The notes beneath the pieces are model-generated. The model ran no database searches. It was not told the DNA's origin and saw only the letters and a list, made by a program, of their open reading frames with translations. From Erythrobacter sp. (lineage in GTDB: Bacteria; Pseudomonadota; Alphaproteobacteria; Sphingomonadales; Sphingomonadaceae): DNA of 5,761 bases. Of the stretch, positions 1-5,761 are shown one piece after another. The stretch's first letter is position 1; every line of letters starts with the position of its first letter. The stretch covers positions 8,389 to 14,149 of the forward strand of contig JABSPI010000023.1 of the NCBI GenBank assembly GCA_013214365.1, read 5' to 3'. A program made the position numbers and the translations under genes.

Positions 1-375
1 GCAGTGCCGCAGGCCATGCGCGATGGCAGCCTTGCCATGGGGGCCACCACCTCGGAAACCATCAAGCTGGTTCTGGTGCCCGCCGCTTTGCCGGGCATTG
101 TCGGCGGTGTGATGCTCGCCATTAGCCGCGCCATTGGTGAGACAATGATCGTTGTGATGGCCGCATCGACCGCCGCCAATCTATCGGCCAATCCGTTAGA
201 GGCGATGACCACCGTCACGGTCCAGATTGTCGCGATGTTGACCGGCGAAGGCAGCTTCGATCACCCCGCCACGCTGAGCGCATTTGCGCTGGGCTTCATT
301 CTTTTCATGGTTACGTTGGCGCTCAACTTCGTCGCGCTCAGCGTCGTTAAGAGGTATCGCGAAGCATATGAGTAG
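1..375 (+). CDS. pstC: Phosphate ABC transporter permease PstC, C-terminal part (5' truncated by window edge)
   Basis: This is one of the two inner-membrane channel subunits of the high-affinity phosphate importer PstSCAB, which pairs with PstA. The reading frame is open from base 1, so the gene starts outside the window; the GTG at 4 is an internal valine, not a start. The visible 124 residues begin inside the cytoplasmic EAA loop that contacts the ATPase: MRDGSLAMGAT, then LVPAALPGI. A membrane segment follows at about residues 31-55, containing the SRAIGET motif typical of PstC/PstA permeases. A last hydrophobic helix lies at about residues 92-115, and the chain ends in a short basic cytoplasmic tail ([10 protein letters not shown]). 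The TAG stop overlaps the start of pstA by 8 bp. The assignment as PstC rather than PstA rests on order (a full PstA follows) and on the absence of the PstA-type tail. The family identity is secure. Confidence 0.95.
   Translation, partial: AVPQAMRDGSLAMGATTSETIKLVLVPAALPGIVGGVMLAISRAIGETMIVVMAASTAANLSANPLEAMTTVTVQIVAMLTGEGSFDHPATLSAFALGFILFMVTLALNFVALSVVKRYREAYE
349..354 (+). promoter_or_regulatory. Probable ribosome binding site of pstA
   Basis: AAGAGG lies inside the end of pstC, 13 bases before the ATG at 368. The spacing is longer than ideal. It is the only purine-rich candidate near this start, and the 8 bp overlap with pstC suggests that translational coupling also helps initiation. 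Confidence 0.4.
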
Positions 376-1633
376 CGCCGACACCTCCGTGCAGGTCCAC
401 CCACTGCGCTCCGACAAGTTCGAGCAGCGGCTCAAAGCGCGCTACGCGAAGGAGCGACGCTTCAAGTTTTGGGGGCTTGCCTCGATCATCTTCTCGGTTG
501 CCGTCCTTGCTCTGCTGCTGGGCAATATGACGCTCAACGGGATTGGCGGCTTCCAACGGGTTGAAGCCACGGTTGAGGTTGATTTCGCTCAAAGCGACCT
601 GCAAATCCCTGCTGGCCAAAACACCCCTGCCCAAGTGATGCGCGCGCTCCAGTCGCAAGGCTTGAAAGATGTGATTGCTGCATCCGCTGAACAAACGCTG
701 GGTGCGGATGGGGCGGCCCAAATCAACCAGCAGGCCTGGCGCGAAGTGGCGCACGATATTCACGCCGATCCCTCGATCCTGGTGCGCAATGTGACGCTGC
801 ACTTGCCGGCATCGGCGGATTTGGCCGCGGGCTATGCCGATGAAGGCTCGCCCGAAATGATGGAATTGGCCGATCGCCTCAGCGAGGAAGGCTATCTGAC
901 CAAGAATTTCGATTTCGGTTTCATGGAGCGATCCGACGCCACCGATCCGCAGCTTGCCGGTATTTGGGGCGCGCTCAAGGGGTCGATGCTGACCATGCTG
1001 ATCACGCTTGTTCTGGCGTTTCCGATCGGGGTGATGGCGGCGCTTTATCTCGAAGAATATGCGCCCAAGAACCGGTTCACCGACTTTCTTGAGGTGTCGA
1101 TCAACAATCTTGCAGCTGTCCCCTCGATCATTTTTGGTCTGCTCGGGCTGGCGGTGTTTCTCACCATTTTCCCGACCTTGCGATCTGCGCCTTTGATTGG
1201 CGGCATGACCTTGGCGTTGATGACGATGCCAGTGATCGTGATTTCGGGACGCAATGCGATCAAGGCGGTGCCCCCATCCATTCGTGACGGGGCATTGGCC
1301 ATCGGGGCATCACCGGTCCAGGTGGTGTTCCACCATGTTTTGCCATTGGCGCTTCCGGGTATTTTGACCGGGACGATTATCGGAATGGCGCGCGCTCTGG
1401 GTGAAACCGCGCCATTGCTGATGATCGGAATGCGCGCCTTTGTCGCAACGCCGCCCGACGGCTTCACCTCGCCCGCGACCGTTCTGCCGGTTCAGATTTT
1501 CTTGTGGTCGGATGAAATCGACCGCGGCTTTGTCGAACGGACCAGTGCGGCCATCATCATTTTGCTGATCTTCCTGCTATTGATGAATGGTATAGCGATT
1601 TATCTCCGCAACAAGTTTGAGAAAACCTGGTGA
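368..1633 (+). CDS. pstA: Phosphate ABC transporter permease PstA with N-terminal DUF3333-like extension
   Basis: This is the second channel-forming inner-membrane permease of the PstSCAB phosphate importer. I chose the ATG at 368 (421 aa, starting MSSADTSVQ). The frame is open back to 284, but those codons lie within pstC and give an unlikely sequence. The N-terminus is basic and cytoplasmic (about 1-35), followed by a membrane helix at about 36-55. A hydrophilic stretch of about 145 residues (57-200) comes next, predicted to be periplasmic. The canonical permease core then has membrane segments near 203-227, 247-268, 277-294, 330-355 and 393-414. The EAA loop is at 305-331 ([11 protein letters not shown] and LPLALPGI), and [10 protein letters not shown] is at 341-350. 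Classical PstA, as in E. coli, is about 300 residues; the extra length is the N-terminal extension that alphaproteobacterial PstA proteins often carry. It overlaps pstC by 8 bp and pstB by 4 bp, so it is probably coupled to both. Confidence 0.95.
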   Translation: MSSADTSVQVHPLRSDKFEQRLKARYAKERRFKFWGLASIIFSVAVLALLLGNMTLNGIGGFQRVEATVEVDFAQSDLQIPAGQNTPAQVMRALQSQGLKDVIAASAEQTLGADGAAQINQQAWREVAHDIHADPSILVRNVTLHLPASADLAAGYADEGSPEMMELADRLSEEGYLTKNFDFGFMERSDATDPQLAGIWGALKGSMLTMLITLVLAFPIGVMAALYLEEYAPKNRFTDFLEVSINNLAAVPSIIFGLLGLAVFLTIFPTLRSAPLIGGMTLALMTMPVIVISGRNAIKAVPPSIRDGALAIGASPVQVVFHHVLPLALPGILTGTIIGMARALGETAPLLMIGMRAFVATPPDGFTSPATVLPVQIFLWSDEIDRGFVERTSAAIIILLIFLLLMNGIAIYLRNKFEKTW

Positions 1634-2418
1634 CTGTAATCCATCCCAATCTCGAGGCTGTCGAAGCCAAAATGAGCGCCACCGATGTCTCGGTTTTTTA
1701 TGGCGACAAGAAAGCGATCGACAATGTCTCGATTGCGATCCCGTCAAAATATGTGACGGCGTTTATCGGCCCGTCGGGCTGCGGGAAATCGACCTTTCTG
1801 CGCACGCTCAACCGGATGAACGACACCATCCCCTCGGCCCGTGTCGAAGGCAAAATCGAGCTCGATTCAGAAGACATCTATTCCAGCGCGATGGATGTGG
1901 TGCGTTTGCGCGCGCGGGTGGGCATGGTGTTCCAAAAGCCCAACCCCTTCCCCAAATCGATCTATGAAAATATCGCCTATGGGCCGCGCATTCACGGGAT
2001 CTTTGAAACCAAAGACGACCTCGATCAGATTGTTGAACGGTCACTGACCCGTGCGGGGCTTTGGAACGAGGTGAAAGATCGCCTGTCGGATCCGGGCACC
2101 GCCCTGTCCGGCGGACAGCAGCAACGCCTGTGCATCGCCCGCGCTATTGCGGTTGATCCGGAGGTTATCTTGATGGACGAGCCTTGCTCTGCGCTCGACC
2201 CGATTGCCACAGCAAAAATCGAGGAATTGATCGCTGAGCTGTCCGATCGCTATGCCATCGTGATCGTTACCCACTCGATGCAACAGGCCGCGCGGGTGTC
2301 GCAGCGCACCGCCTTCTTCCACCTTGGCAGCATTGTGGAATATGGCCGGACCTCGGACATTTTCACAGCACCCATCGAGCAGCGCACGAAAGACTACATC
2401 ACCGGGCGGTACGGATAA
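1630..2418 (+). CDS. pstB: Phosphate ABC transporter ATP-binding protein PstB
   Basis: This is the cytoplasmic ATPase that drives phosphate import through PstC/PstA. It is 262 aa and all ABC motifs are intact: Walker [10 protein letters not shown] at 47-55, Q-loop FQKPNPFP at 101-108 (the PstB-specific form), signature LSGGQQQRL at 159-167, Walker B VILMDEP at 179-185, D-loop SALD at 187-190 and H-loop histidine at 215. The length matches the family (about 250-260). The start is the GTG at 1630, which overlaps the pstA stop as GTGA. The in-frame ATG at 1672 would remove the first beta strand, which aligns with the N-terminus of E. coli PstB, so I prefer GTG. No strong Shine-Dalgarno precedes the GTG, which fits translational coupling to pstA. 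The TAA stop shares one base with the phoU start. Confidence 0.97.
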   Translation: MTVIHPNLEAVEAKMSATDVSVFYGDKKAIDNVSIAIPSKYVTAFIGPSGCGKSTFLRTLNRMNDTIPSARVEGKIELDSEDIYSSAMDVVRLRARVGMVFQKPNPFPKSIYENIAYGPRIHGIFETKDDLDQIVERSLTRAGLWNEVKDRLSDPGTALSGGQQQRLCIARAIAVDPEVILMDEPCSALDPIATAKIEELIAELSDRYAIVIVTHSMQQAARVSQRTAFFHLGSIVEYGRTSDIFTAPIEQRTKDYITGRYG

Positions 2419-3086
2419 TGACAGACCATACAGTAAAAGCGTTCGACGAAGACATCACGCGGCTGCGCGGCCTGATTGGCGAGATGGGCGGCCTTGCAGA
2501 GGTCGCGATCGAAGAGGCGCTGGCCTCGCTCGTCGCAGGAGACACCAAGCGCGCGGAAAAAGTTGTGAAGGCCGACAAGAAGCTGGATGATCTTGAATCG
2601 CAGGTCGACAAACTTGCAATCCGTGTCATCGCTCTGCGCGCGCCAATGGCGGATGATCTGCGCGAAGTGATCGCGGCGTTGAAAATCGCCGGCGTGCTGG
2701 AACGGATCGGCGATTATTCGAAAAATATCGCCAAACGCGTGGGTATGATTGAAGGGCGCGACCGGTTTGAACCGCTCACTCTGCTCCCGGCTATGGGCGA
2801 AGTGGCCAGCGAGATGGTGCACGACGTGCTCACCGCCTATGCCGCGCGCGATCCGGGTCTGGCGCGCGAAGTGATCGCGACAGATGATAAGGTCGATGCC
2901 TTCTACAACAGCATTTTCCGCAATCTGGTGAGCTATATGGTCGAAAACCCGGCAACGATTTCGAGCGCGGCGCAATTGCTGTTCGTTGCCCGCAATCTGG
3001 AGCGGATTGGCGATCATGCGACCAATGTTGCGGAAATGGTCCATTTTGCGGCCACGGGCGTTTATCCGCCTGAGGATGATCGTTGA
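2418..3086 (+). CDS. phoU: Phosphate signalling complex accessory protein PhoU
   Basis: PhoU is a peripheral cytoplasmic protein that connects the Pst transporter to the sensor kinase PhoR. When phosphate is plentiful it helps keep the Pho regulon off and limits uptake. At 222 aa it is slightly shorter than the E. coli protein (about 240). The two tandem three-helix-bundle repeats of the family are clear. Each carries the metal-binding signature: [12 protein letters not shown] at 94-105 and [13 protein letters not shown] at 194-206. The first repeat also has the conserved [10 protein letters not shown] segment (73-82), and the second has a corresponding run before its signature. The ATG overlaps the pstB stop (TAATG), so it is very probably co-translated. 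It ends with TGA at 3084-3086, and a 144 bp gap to phoB follows. Confidence 0.96.
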   Translation: MTDHTVKAFDEDITRLRGLIGEMGGLAEVAIEEALASLVAGDTKRAEKVVKADKKLDDLESQVDKLAIRVIALRAPMADDLREVIAALKIAGVLERIGDYSKNIAKRVGMIEGRDRFEPLTLLPAMGEVASEMVHDVLTAYAARDPGLAREVIATDDKVDAFYNSIFRNLVSYMVENPATISSAAQLLFVARNLERIGDHATNVAEMVHFAATGVYPPEDDR

Positions 3087-3230
3087 ACGCTTGAAAATAT
3101 CTGCGCTTGCGAGCCGCGAGAAATGGCCTTGAGCGCATGTCGTCAAACAATCGCGCGGCGCTAGGCGCGGTTGCCAGGTTGAGTTAGGGGCGCTTTGAAC
3201 CAATGCCCCGGATTGTCGTGGAGAAATACC
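3087..3230 (+). other. phoU-phoB intergenic region
   Basis: This 144 bp stretch has no credible gene; the ATG-started frames inside it (at 3123 and 3137) encode only 13 and 16 residues. I see no hairpin followed by a T run, no clear sigma-70 pair with 16-18 bp spacing, and no two-repeat Pho box. There are two lone half-site-like elements (ATGTCGT at 3137-3143 and TTGTCGT at 3213-3219), each matching 5 of 7 bases of the CTGTCAT half-site. A short GCGC-TAG-GCGC hairpin lies near 3158-3168. The segment may be a leader inside the operon transcript or hold a weak phoB promoter; the sequence does not decide. Confidence 0.5.
3220..3224 (+). promoter_or_regulatory. Ribosome binding site of phoB
   Basis: GGAGA sits 6 bases before the ATG at 3231. 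This fixes the phoB start at 3231 rather than the upstream in-frame TTG at 3195, which would add 12 residues unlike the family N-terminus. Confidence 0.75.
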
Positions 3231-3920
3231 ATGCCGGATGCGAAATTACTTCTGGTTGAAGACGACCCCTCGCTCTCTGAACTGCTGGAATATCGGTTCC
3301 AGAATGAAGGCTATAGCGTGCGCTGCACCGGAGATGGTGACGAGGCGCTGATCCTGGCCAGCGAAGATGTGCCTGATCTGATCATTCTTGACTGGATGAT
3401 CGAGGGGACGAGCGGGATCGAAGTGTGCCGGCGTTTGCGCCGTGACAAGGAAACCGCGCATGTGCCGATCATCATGCTCACCGCACGTGAGGCGGAGGAT
3501 GACCGGATCCGTGGGTTGGAAACCGGCGCAGATGATTATCTCACCAAACCGTTCAGCCCGCGCGAGCTGCTTGCACGCGTGGCTGCGGTTATGCGGCGCA
3601 TCCGCCCGGCATTGGCCGGCGAAGTGGTCGAAGTGGGTGACATCAAGCTCGATGCGGTTTCGTTCAAGGTGGAACGCCGGGGGCAATCGCTGCAATTGGG
3701 GCCGACCGAATATCGCCTGCTCAAATTCTTCATGGAAAGCCCGGGGCGCGTGTTCAGCCGCGGCCAATTGCTTGACGGGGTGTGGGGCACAGATAGCGAT
3801 ATCGAATTGCGCACAGTGGACGTGCATATCCGCCGCTTGCGCAAGGCGATCGGAATTGACGGCGCAAAAGACCCCATTCGCACGGTTCGCTCAGCGGGCT
3901 ATGCGCTCGAGGCGGTCTGA
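3231..3920 (+). CDS. phoB: Phosphate regulon response regulator PhoB (OmpR/PhoB family)
   Basis: This is a two-component response regulator, phosphorylated by PhoR under phosphate limitation, that then binds Pho boxes and activates pst and other phosphate-scavenging genes. It is 229 aa, the same size as E. coli PhoB. The receiver domain spans about 1-122: acidic pocket E10-D11-D12, phosphoacceptor D54 in LDWMIEGTSGIE, T84 in MLTARE, and K106-P107 in YLTKPFSP. The C-terminal winged-helix DNA-binding domain covers about 133-229, with LGPTEYRLL at 156-164, the recognition helix around RTVDVHIRRLRKAI (194-207) and the terminal wing RTVRSAGYAL (217-226). The LDWM and SGIE context and the position after pst-phoU favour PhoB over other OmpR-type regulators. 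All residues needed for phosphorylation are present. It stops 17 bp from the convergent dnaE2. Confidence 0.95.
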   Translation: MPDAKLLLVEDDPSLSELLEYRFQNEGYSVRCTGDGDEALILASEDVPDLIILDWMIEGTSGIEVCRRLRRDKETAHVPIIMLTAREAEDDRIRGLETGADDYLTKPFSPRELLARVAAVMRRIRPALAGEVVEVGDIKLDAVSFKVERRGQSLQLGPTEYRLLKFFMESPGRVFSRGQLLDGVWGTDSDIELRTVDVHIRRLRKAIGIDGAKDPIRTVRSAGYALEAV

Positions 3921-3937
3921 CCCCTTCCCCCTTACGG

Positions 3938-5761
3938 CTAGTGAAAATCGCGCGATTTGGGAATGATGCGGTGATTGCGCGGATGCCCTCTTGTGGGCGG
4001 CAATTCATCGATAATATCGCGCGGTTGGAGAGTGCGCTTTTTCTGGCGCCGCTGCTCGGCGGTCAGGCTGGTGAGGTTGCGCCCCTGCGGCAGGGGTGAT
4101 GTGACATGGTCCGCCCGGGCAAGCGGCGCCTTCAACATATCATCGGACAATGCATACAAACGATCGGTCGCATCGCTCAGATGGTGCGCGATCACATGGA
4201 TCACCTCATCATCATATTCGACCCGCCCGCGCACCTCCATCAGGCGGGCGCCCATGATCACTTTGCGCTGTTTCGCCATCAGGTCGGGCCAGATCACCAG
4301 ATTTACAACTCCCGTTTCATCCTCAAGCGTGATGAAACACACCCCCTTGGCGGAACCGGGGCGTTGCCGGATCAACACCACTCCGGCGACCTTGACCATG
4401 CTGCGGAATTTGCGATCCCTCAGATCGCAAGCGCGGACAAAACCGCGATCCCCAAGGTCCGGGCGCAGGAATGACAGCGGATGCGCTTTCAGGCTCAACC
4501 GGGTGGTCTGGTAATCGGTCACCACTTCTTCAGATAGCGGCATTTGCGGCAAGCGGGTCGGGACCCGCTCTGCTCCCTCATCGCGCTCTTGCGCTGCGCG
4601 GAACAGGGGCAGATCAGGCCCGGCAATCAGGCTGCGCGCATCCCATAAGGCTTGCCTGCGTGACAATTGCATCGAGCCAAAGGCATCCGCGCTTGCGAGC
4701 CGTTCGATATAGGCCGGGCCAAGGCCGGCGCGCTCGCGCAGTTCGGCAACATCGCGGTAGCGCCCGCCCGCCTCGCGTTCGGCGACCAATTGGGCCGCGA
4801 TATGTTCCGGCAGGCCATCAATCTGCCGCAGGCCAAGCCGTATCGCAGTGTCGCGATCAAACCGCCCTGCCCGCTGTGTTTCCCCTTCCGCCTGCGCTCC
4901 GGCATTGGGCTCAAGCGTGTTGTCCCAATTGGAACAATTCACATCCACCGGCAGAACCTCGACCCCGTGTTCGCGCGCATCGCGCACAATCTGTGCTGGC
5001 GCGTAAAAACCCATGGGCTGCGAATTGAGCAAAGCGGCTGCGAAGGCCGCAGGGAAATGGCATTTGAGCCAGCTTGAGACATAGACCAGATGCGCAAAAG
5101 AGGCCGCGTGGCTTTCGGGAAAACCGTATTCGCCAAAGCCCTTGATCTGGTTGAAACACCGTTCCGCAAAATCGGGATCATAGCCGCGCTCCACCATGCG
5201 CAAGACCATCATATCTTCCAATTCGTGCACCATTCCGCGCGAACGGAAAGTTGCCATTGCCTTGCGCAAACGGTTCGCCTCGGCGCTGGAAAACTTGGCC
5301 GCATCGAGCGCGATTTTCATCGCCTGTTCCTGAAAGATCGGCACGCCCAATGTCCGCTCCAAAATGCTCGAAAGTTCGTCAGGGGGCCCATGCCGGGGCG
5401 ATGGCGCGGGGATATTCACCGGCTCTGCCCCGCGGCGACGTTTGAGATAGGGGTGCACCATATCGCCCTGAATGGGGCCCGGGCGCACAATCGCCACCTG
5501 GATCACCAGATCATAGAATTCGCGCGGGCGCAGGCGCGGCAACATATTCATCTGCGCCCGGCTCTCGACCTGAAACACACCCAGAGAATCCCCCTTGCGC
5601 AGCATCGCATAGGTTTCCGGATCCTCGCGCGGGACCGTCGCCAAAGCCAGCGTGCGGCCATGATGCGCCTCGACCAGATCAAGGCATTTGCGGATGCAGG
5701 TCAACATGCCCAGCGCCAGCACATCAACCTTGAGGATACCCAGCGCCTCGATATCGTCCTT
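3938..5761 (-). CDS. dnaE2: Error-prone DNA polymerase DnaE2 (ImuC), C-terminal 607 codons; 5' end beyond the right edge
   Basis: This is a C-family DNA polymerase related to the replicative Pol III alpha subunit. In bacteria with an imuA-imuB-dnaE2 cassette it performs damage-induced mutagenic translesion synthesis together with ImuB. The frame is open through base 5761 (first codon AAG), so the GTG at 5722 is internal. Numbering the visible fragment from 1: the palm end carries KVD (11-13), whose aspartate matches the third catalytic acid of DnaE polymerases. Finger-domain motifs follow: GVFQVESRAQM (61-71), VRPGPIQG (92-99), IFQEQAM (142-148) and FGEYGFPESHAASFA (209-223). A helix-hairpin-helix region is at about 310-362, SLKAHP at 423-428, and an OB fold at about 455-528 including FITLEDETG. 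The tail ends HPRN...PKSRDFH, characteristic of DnaE2 rather than DnaE1. The PHP domain, most of the palm and any imuA/imuB lie outside the window. Its promoter, probably LexA controlled as in relatives, is also outside. Confidence 0.94.
   Translation of the reverse strand, partial: KDDIEALGILKVDVLALGMLTCIRKCLDLVEAHHGRTLALATVPREDPETYAMLRKGDSLGVFQVESRAQMNMLPRLRPREFYDLVIQVAIVRPGPIQGDMVHPYLKRRRGAEPVNIPAPSPRHGPPDELSSILERTLGVPIFQEQAMKIALDAAKFSSAEANRLRKAMATFRSRGMVHELEDMMVLRMVERGYDPDFAERCFNQIKGFGEYGFPESHAASFAHLVYVSSWLKCHFPAAFAAALLNSQPMGFYAPAQIVRDAREHGVEVLPVDVNCSNWDNTLEPNAGAQAEGETQRAGRFDRDTAIRLGLRQIDGLPEHIAAQLVAEREAGGRYRDVAELRERAGLGPAYIERLASADAFGSMQLSRRQALWDARSLIAGPDLPLFRAAQERDEGAERVPTRLPQMPLSEEVVTDYQTTRLSLKAHPLSFLRPDLGDRGFVRACDLRDRKFRSMVKVAGVVLIRQRPGSAKGVCFITLEDETGVVNLVIWPDLMAKQRKVIMGARLMEVRGRVEYDDEVIHVIAHHLSDATDRLYALSDDMLKAPLARADHVTSPLPQGRNLTSLTAEQRRQKKRTLQPRDIIDELPPTRGHPRNHRIIPKSRDFH

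Noticed and set aside
284..367. Upstream start for pstA at 284 adding 28 residues.
   Set aside because: The extension lies entirely within the pstC coding frame, is rich in Arg, Ser and Trp as expected of an out-of-frame reading, and would need an improbable 92 bp overlap.
3103..3116. 14-mer GCGCTTGCGAGCCG in the phoU-phoB gap, repeated exactly at 4689-4702 inside dnaE2; a 12-mer inverted relative lies near 4427.
   Set aside because: The second copy is explained by coding sequence, the copies share no spacing or context, and in a GC-rich 5.8 kb window one such match is not surprising. No repeat family is evident.
3137..3154. Possible Pho box upstream of phoB (ATGTCGT followed 11 bases later by CAATCGC).
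   Set aside because: The first half matches CTGTCAT at 5 of 7 positions but the second at only 3 of 7, which is not enough to call a site.
2394..3203. Long open frame of 269 codons on the minus strand across phoU and the gap.
   Set aside because: It is antisense to a well-supported phoU, its His/Arg/Phe-rich composition is typical of antisense frames in GC-rich coding DNA, and it shows no recognisable domain.
3195..3230. Upstream TTG start for phoB adding 12 residues.
   Set aside because: The added residues do not resemble a PhoB N-terminus, and a well-spaced GGAGA directly precedes the ATG at 3231.
3945..3958. 14 bp perfect palindrome AAATCGCGCGATTT next to the phoB-dnaE2 junction, considered as a terminator or operator.
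   Set aside because: It falls on the codons for the conserved K-S-R-D-F end of DnaE2, so coding constraint explains it. As a hairpin it has too short and AT-rich a stem and no T run follows.
4471..5077. Plus-strand open frames (185 and 136 codons) within the dnaE2 region.
   Set aside because: They lie opposite conserved DnaE2 motifs, overlap each other, and show no family signal or start context.

Overview
The window reads as an ordinary chromosomal segment of a GC-rich alphaproteobacterium. The closest fit is a sphingomonad or erythrobacter-type member. This is inferred from three things: PstA carries the long N-terminal extension common in that class, the order is pstC-pstA-pstB-phoU-phoB, and a DnaE2/ImuC-type polymerase gene is present. 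No RNA gene, mobile element, CRISPR array or prophage gene is visible, and every long stretch is explained by a known family.

Left part (1-3920, plus strand): the phosphate uptake and phosphate-sensing cluster. It holds the 3' end of pstC, then complete pstA, pstB, phoU and phoB. The first four genes are packed with stop/start overlaps (8 bp pstC/pstA, 4 bp GTGA pstA/pstB, 1 bp TAATG pstB/phoU), so they are very probably one translationally coupled operon. PstC and PstA form the inner-membrane channel, PstB supplies ATP hydrolysis, and PhoU links transporter state to the signalling kinase. PhoB is the DNA-binding response regulator of that pathway. It follows after a 144 bp gap (3087-3230) in which I see a good ribosome binding site but no convincing promoter, terminator or Pho box. 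The binding protein gene pstS and the kinase gene phoR are not in the window and may lie further left.

Right part (3938-5761, minus strand): the C-terminal 607 codons of an error-prone DNA polymerase, DnaE2 (ImuC). It runs off the right edge, so its PHP domain and most of its palm lie outside. It converges on phoB with only 17 bp between the stop codons. It belongs to DNA damage tolerance and mutagenesis and has no obvious functional tie to the phosphate genes.

I found no strong candidate for an undescribed system. The more interesting details are the large periplasmic insertion in PstA, a degenerate clamp-binding-like pentapeptide (DLPLF) in DnaE2, and the tight convergent junction without a visible terminator.
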